Translations under genes and position numbers: made by a program
Origin: Clonostachys chloroleuca
Lineage: Eukaryota > Ascomycota > Sordariomycetes > Hypocreales > Bionectriaceae
Direction: 5' to 3'
Assembly: GCA_037952775.1 (NCBI GenBank)
Contig: JBANAY010000003.1
Coordinates: 23,374,001-23,438,000 of the forward strand
Length of the DNA: 64,000 bases
The notes under the pieces: generated by a model
Told to the model about the DNA's origin: nothing
Seen by the model: the letters and a program-made list of their open reading frames with translations, nothing else
Databases searched by the model: none
Shown: piece by piece, positions 54,117-63,731 of the stretch
Position numbering within the stretch: position 1 is the stretch's first letter
How the letters are laid out: each line of letters begins with the position of its first letter

Positions 54117-55844
54117 ATGGCTTCTATACCTATGCGAATCGCCCTAGCTGGGATATTTATTAAAAATCAAGAAATTTTGAAATAAACTACTTTGAAAAAT
54201 CACATCAATGTGTTAGAGGGAGATATAAAAGCGACCAATAAATCCGAAGAGATGACCTATCTGCTGGTCAGTACGGTCCTTAAGAAAACAAAGGGTAAAT
54301 ATCCCAGTTTCTTGGTATATGCAGAGGAGAACAAAATACCACTTATATTAGATGAGTGGGTAGACAAACTTAAAAATAAAGACGCCAATTTCGAACTATA
54401 TCTTTATTACGACTATGATCGTATGAAGTAGCTCTGTGATAAGGCTACAGGGAGTGATGTGGCTGAAGACAACCCAGACGATTCTGAGGATTAAGAAGAT
54501 GAAGAAAGTATACGCGCAGCGAAGTGAAAATTAGCACAGAGGCAAGCAGATGAGGAGGAGGCACGTCGGCAGAAGTTGCAGGCCCAGAAGGAGAAGGCGG
54601 CAGCTGATGCCCAGAAGGAGAAGGCGGCAGCTGATGCCCAGAAGGAGAAGGCGGCAGCTGATGCCCAGAAGGAGAAGGCGGCCGCTGATGCCCAGAAGGA
54701 GAAGGCGGCCGCTGATGCCCAGAAGAAGGCGGCTGATGCCCAGAAGGAGAAGGCGGCCGCTGATGCGAAGGAGAAGGCGGCAGCTGATGCCCAGAAGGAG
54801 AAGGCGGCCGCTGATGCGAAGGAGAAGGCGGCAGCTGATGCCCAGAAGAAGGCGGCTGATGCCCAGAAGGAGAAGGCGGCCGCTGATGCGAAGGAGAAGG
54901 CGGCAGCTGATGCCCAGAAGGAGAAGGCGGCCGCTGATGCGAAGGAGAAGGCGGCAGCTGATGCCCAGAAGGAGAAGGCGGCGGCCGATGCCCAGAAGAA
55001 GGCGGCCGATGCCCAGGCGGCGGCCGATGCCCAGAAGAAGGCGGCCGATGCCCAGGCGGCGGCTGATGCCCAGAAGAAGGCGGAGGAAGAGATCATACTA
55101 ACTCCCAGAAGTTCCATGTTAACATCTGACCGCTTTCGCGGGCAGCCTATGCCAGAATGGGCTAAAATAGAAATCCCAGCAAATAAAAGACCGGAGGGGG
55201 AACCTAGAGAGGGTATAATGGAGTGTATGATCAGCCGACAGTTCTTGGTTACTGAAATTATGCGAGAAGGAAGAAGAGGATATCTTTTTACCGCGTCCGA
55301 TTACCCCCAAAAAAGCAGAGAATTTTATGAGTATGGGGGAGCGATACTATATAACGAGGACGAGCGATACTGGAAAGAGATAAGGGATAAGGAGATTGGC
55401 GTCGATATATTTTTTGAGATTGTAGCTCAGTCTCTGAGCAGAAGTGTCGTTCTTGCCTACCTACCCGAGTCGAGGGAGGCTAAACTTTTTATAGCGTCAG
55501 CTGTAAAACACGTTTGGTGCACTGAAGGTGATAAAGCTATAGAAGAGGTTATGAGACTTGGAGAATAAGGCTGATTTTTAAAGCGTTCCGAAATGGTGTC
55601 ACGCCTAAAGTCCAATATTAGCGCCCTTCGATTACACAATAAAGCAAGGGCGAGGGCAATGACGGAAGAGTTTGAGCAAAGACGGATCAAGGAGGTATCT
55701 CCACCGCCAGATATAAAGCAGGAGGATAGTGGCAGCCCGCTACCACCAATACGAGTAATTACGCTACAAGATGCGATGGAATTTTTTCAATCAATAACTC
55801 CAGAGCAAATGGAACAAATGCGGAACGTTATTGCAAATAGGTAG
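54117..55844 (+). pseudogene. BRCT-like / coiled-coil repeat protein, four to six stops
   Basis: One frame runs from ATG 54117 to 55568 through TAA 54183, TAG 54429, TAA 54492 and TGA 54525, and continues in the same frame past TAA 55566 and TGA 55572 to 55844. The first 100 residues resemble a BRCT domain (LKNHINVLEGDI, EEMTYLLVSTVLKKTKGKYP, YAEENKIPLILDEWVDKL). A long Ala/Lys/Glu coiled coil of nonapeptide repeats follows, then a distinct C-terminal region (MLTSDRFRGQPMPEWAKIE onward) and a tail with PPPDIKQED. Stops fit CAA, CAG and CGA origins. The piece 55593-55844 could instead be a separate small gene. Confidence 0.6.
54573..55085 (+). repeat. 27-bp coding minisatellite (AQKEKAAAD)
   Basis: About 18 units of GCCCAGAAGGAGAAGGCGGC plus AGCTGAT are present, with shorter variants lacking the KEK segment (AQKKAAD, AQAAAD) and others lacking the AQ. 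Higher-order alternation AKEKAAADAQKEKAAAD occurs in the middle. All six frames are open, so the minus-strand Phe/Ala/Ser frame is an artefact. Confidence 0.95.
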
Positions 55845-55894
55845 ATGAATAGCTGATTGATTATGAATAATACTAAGCGAGGCTTCTGCTTAGT

Positions 55895-55918
55895 CATATC
55901 CGTGAATTCACGGATATG
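55895..55918. repeat. Perfect 24-bp palindrome, copy 2
   Basis: It has the same core as at 21213-21234 (TATCCGTGAATTCACGGATA), here extended perfectly by C/G and then T/A. The flanks GCTTAGT on the left and ACTAAAC on the right are also inverted with a small offset. It lies 51 bp after the end of the BRCT-like locus. Confidence 0.95.
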
Positions 55919-56718
55919 ATGACTAAACTGCTCCTCCTCACCGTGCTCCCTCGTCTGCTTAACCTCCTTCTACGAAACTTGTATCTGTTAGGTACTATTT
56001 ACCTGTGGTTTAAAGCAGAAAACATTCGCTTGAAGCAATTGAATTTGTTTATTAAATTTGTATAGATTTCCACCATGCACTTCAGGCGTTCATATTTGGC
56101 TACCCTATTGTATTAGCTACCCTTGTGTATCAACTTAGTAAAACAAATCGCTTGTCTCAAAGGAAGATAGTAGGGCAGATCCCTCTCACTATCTAGGCCC
56201 TAGTATACTAGGCCCAGTTTATAAGTATATACCTTGCTTGATATTAATTTACTGTCCACGGCTGGCAGCACTAGGCTGATTACCTATGGAACACTTGTGT
56301 CAACATAGACCAACCGGTCAGGATTTTAATTATATCCTATTCTAATATAATTCAGCTGAATCAGGTTTTTATGAACTCTGTTACTACTAATTATTGCTAG
56401 TGCCAGTTTATAGCAATTAGATATTATATTTTCAAGTAGCAGTAAAGCTATACTAGCACTACTTATATAATTCCTGCTGGAGTAGTAATCAGTGATAGAA
56501 TTATACCTCTGATCCTTTGAATACTGTCCTGCTCATTACCCCCACAAGTTGCAGCCTTCTCAGCAACTGACATTAGGTTAGTAACGACTGAGCCCAGGTC
56601 AGGGTTGAGATTTATAAGAATGACAGCAATCTTCCTTAAGGAATCTATCTTGAGTCGTGTTGTACTAGTGGCTGTTATATTAGCTCAAAGATCCAGAGCT
56701 CTCATGGTAAACGTACAT
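55919..56718. other. AT-rich intergenic, no gene seen
   Basis: No protein-like frame or structured repeat that I can support. Confidence 0.45.
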
Positions 56719-56781
56719 GACTTTCTCAGCCTTTTCGCTGTATACTACAGCAAGTAGCGGACAGCTTATTGAAAGAGCCAG

Positions 56782-57337
56782 CTATCGGCGGCTCACCTCA
56801 AGTCGTCTATTCAGTTGTTTTTTGGCCAAAGCTGTATTTACTTTGGAGTCTTGGGCTGCTAGGTATAAGTCTAGAGCGAGCGAAGCATTTCGGTGGCCGG
56901 GTTTAGATTCAATATTTCCCCGCCGTCTATTAACGCTTATGGCTTGTTTTAAATCCTCTATAAGTATGGCCAAGCCGATGTAGCTAATTCTTTGTAGGTT
57001 GGGCGCGGTATGCTTCTTATTGATATAACTGTCTATCTGGCGGAATATATAAATCGTATTGTCTTTCTAATTCGGCTTTGGAGCCATGATCAGGGCTTTG
57101 CTTTGGGACAGAGCGACCCAGAATCGATACATTTCTTCTATGTGTAAGAAGTATAGTCTTCCGGCTTCAGGACGTAGTACCTGTGCTGCTGTATCATACA
57201 AGTGCTCTTCGCTGGTTGGAGCTTTGCTGGCTGAGAGGGGACCATCTATCCCCTCAATGTTACTGATGTCCATGTCCATCTGTGCTATTCTTAATCTTAT
57301 TTCACAGATAATAATCTCATGGCTTAATATATACTGA
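56782..57337 (-). pseudogene. Uncharacterised protein remnant, one in-frame TAG
   Basis: A single minus frame covers MDMDISNIEGIDGPLSASKA, RLYFLHIEEMYRFWVALSQS, a TAG at 57067, then DNTIYIFRQIDSYINKKH, ISYIGLAILIEDLKQAIS and a stop at 56782. It is open upstream of the first Met to at least 57330, so a 5' exon may be missing. The TAG fits CAG to TAG. The family is not recognised. Confidence 0.45.
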
Positions 57338-57606
57338 GACTGAATATCCGTAAATACTGCCGTCTTGTAATTACGTGCAATAGACCATGATGTATTTTGT
57401 CTTTGATCTTAATTTAAGATAACCTTAACTTAGTACGTAATGGAATTAAGCTAGCCTCCCCTATTTTCTGTTCCTTTTTTTTTTTTAAATACAGCTCTTA
57501 GCCACCTTAAGACAATAAAGAGGTAACGAAAAACCAAAACAATTAATTAACTTTCTCTCAAGTAACTAGATCTTTATCCACTCTCTTCTGTGCCTTTAAG
57601 CCAGCT

Positions 57607-57917
57607 ATGACAGAACGTATCATCGATTTGAAAAAAAACCGCAGGAGAGTTGGCGCTATGCTTTTAAAGAGAAGAAAAACCTTGTTCCTCAAGGCTCACC
57701 AACTAGGCCGAGATTGTCCAGTTGATATCTATATTGCTGTTCGGAGCCGTAGAAATAACCAAGTGTGGGAGTATTTAAGCGGCTATGTGCCAATAAGGAG
57801 AGAGATAGTATGTATGCCAAATACATCTTGGAATTTCACTAACTCTTGCAATAGACTAGCATGTTTCCACTACTAATTATCACTGGTCCTGACAATTACC
57901 CCGAGTTAACTAAGTGA
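57607..57917 (+). CDS. Small MADS-like protein, two exons
   Basis: Exon 1 is 57607-57807 and exon 2 57855-57917; the 47-bp intron has GTATGT, CACTAAC and CAATAG. The 87-residue product begins MTERIIDLKKNRRRVGAMLL, then KRRKTLFLKAHQLGRDCPVD and IYIAVRSRRNNQVWEY. That is the basic-helix-then-strand pattern of the MADS (SRF-type) DNA-binding fold, as in small fungal MADS-like proteins. The exon 2 tail is FPLLIITGPDNYPEL. Intact. The DNA-binding role is inferred. Confidence 0.55.
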
Positions 57918-58062
57918 TCAAATACTGGGCAATTCTGTTGCGTATGGCGTCATATCCCAGTCTTCCATCGCCTTCGGGGTTGAGGGGCTCGGACGGTTAG
58001 GAGTGTTTTCTTTTAAGCCCTAGAATGTAATAAGTAGGAGTGTGGTATAAATAAAGATAAAG

Positions 58063-58404
58063 CTATACCGCTAGAATGATTGATGCTTTGATTGAATCCA
58101 GTCCTTTCAGGGTCTGTTGCATTGTCTCTGATATGACTTTATGTTCTAGTTGGGACCTCTGGGAAAGAATACTCTTTACAGAACGAAGTTCCTCAAGGAT
58201 AGATGGGAGAACTTCCAGCTTATCTAGAATGTGTGACAGAAGGTGCAGTTGATCCCTCTGGTGGAACGCGCAGGATGGTTGGAGACCTGGTTCCCGGTTC
58301 CGAACGGTAGGCATAAGGTGAAACTCAAGCGGAGAAGTAGCTTGATAACGAGGATCCATCATGCCGTTAACAGGGCGTAATGGAGGCAAGTTAGTACCAG
58401 GCAT
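58063..58404 (-). CDS. Small coiled-coil protein
   Basis: 113 codons, ATG 58404. A Pro-rich N-terminus precedes a long amphipathic helix (LLSHILDKLEVLPSILEELR, QTLKGLDSIKASII), suggesting oligomerisation. A TATA box lies about 80 bp upstream. No family recognised. Confidence 0.6.
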   Translation of the reverse strand: MPGTNLPPLRPVNGMMDPRYQATSPLEFHLMPTVRNREPGLQPSCAFHQRDQLHLLSHILDKLEVLPSILEELRSVKSILSQRSQLEHKVISETMQQTLKGLDSIKASIILAV

Positions 58405-58481
58405 GTTGTATGGGCGTAGAGAAAATGCAATGATAGAAAAAAGTGAAGGTAGATTGACTGTTCAATTTGGCTATTGATTTA

Positions 58482-58490
58482 CTATTTATA
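58482..58490 (-). promoter_or_regulatory. TATA box of the 58.4-kb gene
   Basis: TATAAATAG on the minus strand, 78 bp upstream of ATG 58404. Confidence 0.65.
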
Positions 58491-58538
58491 TCCTAGGACC
58501 AGCCTGATATCCACTCTTACTACTCCCACATTTTGGCG

Positions 58539-59150
58539 CTAGTTACAAGCAGTTACTGTGACCGTGATGGTAGAGATCAATGACATGGTGACCACCGGAA
58601 TCATCGAGCGAGGCGCAGAGCTGACGAAAACACCATCACCAGTTGGATGAGGGACATACGTCGTGGTGGAGATGTGCCCAGGCCCTGAGACTGCGTCTGG
58701 CGTCTTGATTGGCAAGTCGGTCGTAGTGGATAATGGTGTGGTTGTGCCTGTTGTTGGTGTACTGGTCTGTGTTGTTGGTGCACTAGTCAGTGTTGTTAAT
58801 GGTGCGGTGGAAGACGCTAAAGCAGTGGTGGAGTGGGTACTTTGTGTCGGGGCTGACGGAATTGTTGACGTGGGGCCGGGTATAAGACTCGGGGTAGTGT
58901 GGATACTCCGCACCGGCGTGGATATTGTTGCCGTCGGTGATGTCTCTGTTACCTGCGATGGAGTCAAAGTGGGCTTGTGAGTAAAGTAAAGGGTGCTTGA
59001 GCTTGTTAGAATGGTTGGTACTGTGCTGGTAATGGTTCCGGATGTTCTGGTTGCAGTGATAAGTGTGGTCATCGTGTGGACGGTCTCAAGCAAGCACCCC
59101 GCAAGTCCAGAAGCATAACGAGGGAGATACGGGTCAGCGAGCCCCCCCAT
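58539..59150 (-). CDS. Ser/Thr-rich mucin-like protein
   Basis: 203 codons, about half Ser/Thr/Pro, with runs such as TTQTSTPTTGTTTPLSTTTD. This composition is typical of heavily O-glycosylated fungal cell-wall or surface proteins. There is no clear signal peptide at the N-terminus (MGGLADPYLPRYASG) and the C-terminal end ISTITVTVTACN is not a clear GPI signal, so it may be a fragment of a larger secreted protein. Confidence 0.45.
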   Translation of the reverse strand: MGGLADPYLPRYASGLAGCLLETVHTMTTLITATRTSGTITSTVPTILTSSSTLYFTHKPTLTPSQVTETSPTATISTPVRSIHTTPSLIPGPTSTIPSAPTQSTHSTTALASSTAPLTTLTSAPTTQTSTPTTGTTTPLSTTTDLPIKTPDAVSGPGHISTTTYVPHPTGDGVFVSSAPRSMIPVVTMSLISTITVTVTACN

Positions 59151-59837
59151 ATGTCAACATGAGAGCAAGTAGGGGCTATATCAGAGCACCTCCTATTATC
59201 GGATTAGCCGATGCTTATTTTAGGTTTATATCAAGCCATACCAGATAACATCAGCTGGGCCATTAGGCGCCCCCTTCGGAACCTGGAAATTATTGATTTG
59301 GTTGGTGATGCAGGGAGTGGCTTCAAAGTTGAATGTGATAGGCAGGCTAGATGTATCCTGGAAGTACATTGTGGCCTCGTACTGCCTACCCATTGGGGTA
59401 GTAATCCTAGAACGATTAGTTCATGTGGCTGTCCATTGAAGCGCCGGACATACAGGTTGGATAAGACCGATGCTCCAGCTTCAAGTCGGAGGGTTGGGTC
59501 CACTAGGCAGCTAAATGATGGAGCTTTAAGCGCCGTGGCTCTCCATAGGAAGAAAATGGCAAAGGCGATTGGCTTTATCTTGGTGGCTCTCAGGATTTCA
59601 ATTGGGGCAATTGTCGTTGATGAGAGCGGAGAAGCATGAGTGACGGAGCGCTTATGTATGTCTTCCCTCTATTCCTGGATCTAATTAGGGATATGTCTGT
59701 TTTTAGAGATATCTGTAATTAAAGCCTATCTTGTAATTTAACGTTATTATTCTTCATAAATACTCCACTGGTATGCCTGCTTCTACTATATGGTGTTATA
59801 TACAACATCTCTACCTCACCATTTTTGCTATCCTATC

Positions 59838-60505
59838 ATGGAATTCAAGTCAACACAGGCCCCTGAAGCAAATATGAATGTAGAGCCTTCCCCTAAGTTC
59901 AAGAGCTCTGCCTCACCTGCGTTTTCCACAGAGGCCTTTTCCCTCCCATTGGACGCTATCACAGAGTGGGATGAACTCGATCTTTTACCTGATCCCTTTC
60001 TGCCACACCGTCCCGAGGACTTGCCGCCGGCTTTGCCTGATGTAGACTTCTCTGCTTGGCCGATGCTAGATCACGGCGTCAGTTCAAACCCTCGCGAGTT
60101 CTCTGCTTCGGACTTCCTGTCAGTGGCTGAACCCGCCTTTGAGCCGTTCTCTTTTAGCGAGCCTTGGCAGGCCAACGAACCCTCGCAGAATAACACGAAG
60201 CTCATCAAGGATGAAACAAAAAGGTATGGAATCATGTATATTCACTTATGCGGCTATACTAAGTCCTTTTTCATAGAGTCTTATAAGATCTTTAATTTAA
60301 AGTTTCAGCTATGGAGAGCCGGCTGGAGAGAGTAGAAAAGTATACTCTGAATAATGACAATAGGCTCATGGCTCTGAATGTGAACCGTAAGCTGGATGAA
60401 GTTATGGAGGAGGTTCAATCTTCTAAGGCGGACATGAAAACTCTGCAGACTGGGCTAAGGAGTCTGATGCGTGTGTTAGCCCAGGAGGGGGAGGCTGGAC
60501 GTTGA
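59838..60505 (+). CDS. Uncharacterised acidic protein with C-terminal coiled coil (splice uncertain)
   Basis: From ATG 59838 an acidic, Pro/Phe/Trp-rich region (ITEWDELDLLPDPFLPHRPE) runs to a GTATGG donor near 60222. The second part (60311-60505, MESRLERVEKYTLNNDNRLM, coiled coil to EGEAGR) follows possible acceptors at 60278 and 60308, but neither gives the right phase with that donor, so the join is not settled. The acidic segment could act as an activation domain; no DNA-binding domain is seen. Confidence 0.5.
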
Positions 60506-60751
60506 TGTTGGCACTAGCAACATGAACATATAACGTGACCGACACTAGCGTGGCCGGGGTGGTGATCCCCGGACGCTTTGTCCCACTTGGTGACAGTGCA
60601 GAAAAGGGGATCGGTTCGTAGCTTTATGTACCTAGGTACTGCCTTGCTCAGTGGGGCGTAGGCAGCCTGAACCTTAATACCAGGCCGAGCTCTTAAAGCG
60701 GTTGATGGAAGGATTGTTGGGGCCTTCTCCTTCAATCAATTATCCATTACT

Positions 60752-61147
60752 ATGTTACTTTTTAAAAAATTAATACGCACCTCTATGGCTCTTTTATCTA
60801 TACCTGGTGACCTAAGATCCAAAAAACGGATGAACATCAGTTCTCCGGTCCAGATTGAAAGCGCAGGGGCATTCTTAGCCCAAGAGCAAGAAATCGACAA
60901 ATTGCGTGCGGACAATCAAAAGCTTCGGCAAACCATTTTTGAGTTACAGCGCCAGAATGAGCCCCTTCTCGAAACCATCGACCTAATTCAGCGTCAACTG
61001 AAGGAGCGTGACTTCCTCATGGCGCGCCTCGCCAGGGATATTCGCGAGGCGGTGGCCACATACGAGAAGCAGCTTGAACTCCTAAAGAGCGGGGACGCCG
61101 ATGAGCCAAAGATTAAACAAGAGAACGAGATTTGGGATCAATGGTAA
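60752..61147 (+). CDS. Coiled-coil protein
   Basis: 131 codons from ATG 60752; internal ATGs at 60785 or 60830 are equally plausible starts. Heptad-patterned helix: EQEIDKLRADNQKLRQTIFE, LQRQNEPLLETIDLIQRQLK, DIREAVATYEKQLELL. It probably dimerises. It resembles the coiled-coil part of the preceding gene in type but not in sequence. Function unknown. Confidence 0.55.
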   Translation: MLLFKKLIRTSMALLSIPGDLRSKKRMNISSPVQIESAGAFLAQEQEIDKLRADNQKLRQTIFELQRQNEPLLETIDLIQRQLKERDFLMARLARDIREAVATYEKQLELLKSGDADEPKIKQENEIWDQW

Positions 61148-61381
61148 GTATAGGCAGAATAGTAAATCAACTGGCTAACACATTAATTCAGGAGCAGTTA
61201 AGACGATTGGCGCCTGTCGGACTATGCTAGAATGGTTTAATTAAGGGCGGGATAAGGCTCTATGTTTTAAAATACGAATGCACCACCAGAAGTATGGACG
61301 GATCTTTGATTAAGTGCGTGTATCTATATATATAGCCTGCTTATCTGCTCTTGACCAAATCACTTACAACCACAATTGCTA

Positions 61382-61891
61382 ATGGCTTTCATTTCTTGCA
61401 AAGTTATCGACAGCCCTTCTAACCGCGGAGTCGGCAATGTTTCCGCAATTCTTCAATACAAAGATAATAGCGGCTATACGATAGCACAATTCAGAGCTAT
61501 ATCTGATAGCAGTGGTGCAATATACAATTGGGCCCCTCTCACTGATCTAATGACGGATCTTTCCGGCCCCGAGGATATTGTTTCTCCTTCCACCATTTCC
61601 TTGACTTTTATGCCCCCCAACCGGCTACTATGGGTGCGCATTCGAGCCGAGGCTGATGTTGTGGGAACAGTCCCCGTTTATTTTACTCTATTACTTGAGA
61701 AGGCAGGCTACTTATTGCAATATGCGTACTGTGCAGTAGACTTAAGTGTTAGGGGTCGCTCACAAGACTGTGAGATGATGGACGTGGGTGGCGCTATTCT
61801 GCCTCTGTCCCTCCCTCCCAGTCTGATGTCAGATGCGCCTCATCAGCGCCAAACTAATAGTCGCAAGAGGAAGAGATCCCTGTCGGACTGA
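61382..61891 (+). CDS. Transthyretin/HIUase-like protein with C-terminal basic tail (tentative)
   Basis: Starts at ATG 61382 with a TATATATA box near 61326. The N-terminal 50 residues (MAFISCKVIDSPSNRGVGNV and FRAISDSSGAIYNW) resemble the first strands of 5-hydroxyisourate hydrolase/transthyretin-like proteins (C-H-V-L-D-x-x-x-G-x-P-A and T-x-x-D-G-R-I-x-W). The HIUase active-site His after Cys is Lys here and the terminal Y-R-G-S motif is not present, so enzyme activity is unlikely. The tail NSRKRKRSLSD looks like a nuclear signal. Single exon, intact. Confidence 0.45.
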   Translation: MAFISCKVIDSPSNRGVGNVSAILQYKDNSGYTIAQFRAISDSSGAIYNWAPLTDLMTDLSGPEDIVSPSTISLTFMPPNRLLWVRIRAEADVVGTVPVYFTLLLEKAGYLLQYAYCAVDLSVRGRSQDCEMMDVGGAILPLSLPPSLMSDAPHQRQTNSRKRKRSLSD

Positions 61892-62521
61892 AATGCTACG
61901 CTGGATTTGGGTAGCAAGGGGGCTTCAGATAGGGTTAGTGTTAAAGGATGAGATATATAGATAGGTGAATTAAGTTGCTGGCTCAATCTGTACCCTTATT
62001 GGCTCTCTATATGTGATAGTTGTGTGATATCTTCTATAGTGGTGTAGAGCTCCAGGCCACTACTGGCTACTATTTTAGCGTAGACTAGTGTTCTGTTCCC
62101 TCGGGACGGTAGATCCCGGAATTACTGGTCCTGTACCCCCGGCTTAGTTCATTCAGCCTTCTACCAACATGCATATTATATCAACCAACTAGTCTATGTA
62201 TCTCGTTTAGTTATAGTTTGAATGTAAAATATTATAAGGATTTTTCTCCGGTTGAAATTACGAACTTCCTAAAAAAGAACAAAATCTACATAATTCTGGA
62301 CCATTGCCTCCCACTAGGCAGCGGTCCAAAAACTCCGCCACATCGCATAAGGCTGTTCAAACCCTACTCCTCGCTAAAGTTCGATTCGTTAGCCGGACAC
62401 GCTGTGCCTCCCACCAGCTTTGGAACCCATGTATTTAGAGCAGTAAGTAGGACCCCGTTATAGCCAAGTCCTACACGCCGCTGATCTGTTTCTGAGGTGT
62501 GTGTCATGATCAGCTGGTCCT
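61892..62521. other. Intergenic, no firm gene
   Basis: An 81-codon plus frame at 62218-62463 has no recognisable features. It separates the convergent HIUase-like and NTase-like genes. Confidence 0.4.
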
Positions 62522-63481
62522 TTACAACAAACCAACAGACGGTGTGGATAATTTCGCGATGTTTCCGAAGCTATATATTAAGAAGTGGATAACGACTTCT
62601 CGGTATGTATGTATGATATAAATCTCTATAATCAAGAAAGAAAGACCGAGAGGAATTGATTCCGTGGGCTTGGTGTTCCAGGGGGGATGTGATCGCGTGG
62701 TAATAGTACCATAGTAGCTCAGATGACTCGCACACCAGCCACCAATAAAGCAGTGTATACGTTTGTTGTAAAAGCTGTGGAGAAACTCGATAAAACTGTC
62801 GATACCAGAATAAAACCTGCCAATAATCATCCGTACTTGCTGCACGCTGCTATCCACCATGATGTGACCTTGCATTATGTGGAAGTCATCCGCAAGGGAT
62901 AGATACTCCTCTGATCCAATGGCCTTGATCGGGACTATCTTCAAATCAGGGCCAGGGATTATCCTGTATTTTTTGGCCTGAACCTTGCTGTGGGACAGCT
63001 GAAAAGCGGACACGGCCTCGTAGAGCGTAGGCCCTAAAAGTTGGGAGGTAACAGCGGGTTTTAGGAAGCGTACCCAGGAACTTATAGCTTTGAGGGTTCT
63101 AGTATCTACCTCGACGGCTTTTTGAGCATTAAGCGCCGAGGAGATCATATCCCCATCGAGATCCCAGGTTACACCGCAATGGGAAAGCACGCTGATTATG
63201 TCAGCGGCCGACTCTCTGTATCCAGGTACGTAAAAATCCCACTTCCGCACTGCCGAATTTGGTACAAAGAATCGAAGGGCTTCGCTGCCAACGAGTCGGC
63301 AATCCCACTCGGCCATAACTGATAATAGTGTGAGTGGGTGTTTAAAAGTTCGGCCGAGATGTCGCAGCGGGCAGATGCGGCGTTGGTAGCACGCTCCCAC
63401 TTTGGTGTCATTGGGAAATGAGCGTTTGAGAGCTAATGCATCGGCGATATGAAGGTTATCTATCTTATGGAGATAATTCAT
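62522..63481 (-). pseudogene. Nucleotidyltransferase-like accessory protein (copy 2)
   Basis: Minus-strand frame from ATG 63481 (alternative start 63316). It aligns with copy 1 through LVGSEALRFF, WDFYVPGYRESAADIISVLS, HCGVTWDLDGD, MIIGRFYSGIDSF and CFIGGWCASHLSYY. Near 62690 a C6 tract shifts the frame; the other frame then matches copy 1 (FFLDYRDLYHTY versus LFVDYGDLYRLF) and meets TAG at 62571, exactly where copy 1 has Trp (LLDQWLQERRENI). It is therefore inactivated by a one-base shift and TGG to TAG. Orientation is opposite to copy 1. Function unknown; NTase fold inferred from the G-S...WD pattern. Confidence 0.65.
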
Positions 63482-63731
63482 AAATTCAAGTTGATTTCAA
63501 AAGGAAGGGGGTTACTTAAGTCTACTCGGTTGTACGCTCATACTGTCGAACTATATATAGTCTTATATTTTAAGCGAGATGTGATTTTTCTGTTCTAAAT
63601 TAAGTATTGTATGAAGCGCTTAAGCTCTAAATAGATTATATCTGTAATTAAGTTCATTTTTAGCTCAAAAGCCATCATACGTCGCCAATTCTACTGCCAG
63701 CCATTGCCGACCCGATGTATTTGCAGTAATT

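Noticed and set aside
54491..55117. Minus-strand Phe/Ala/Ser-rich 208-codon frame and plus-strand Arg-rich frame over the 27-bp repeat
   Set aside because: All frames are open across this minisatellite. Only the frame that continues into non-repetitive BRCT-like and C-terminal sequence is taken as real.
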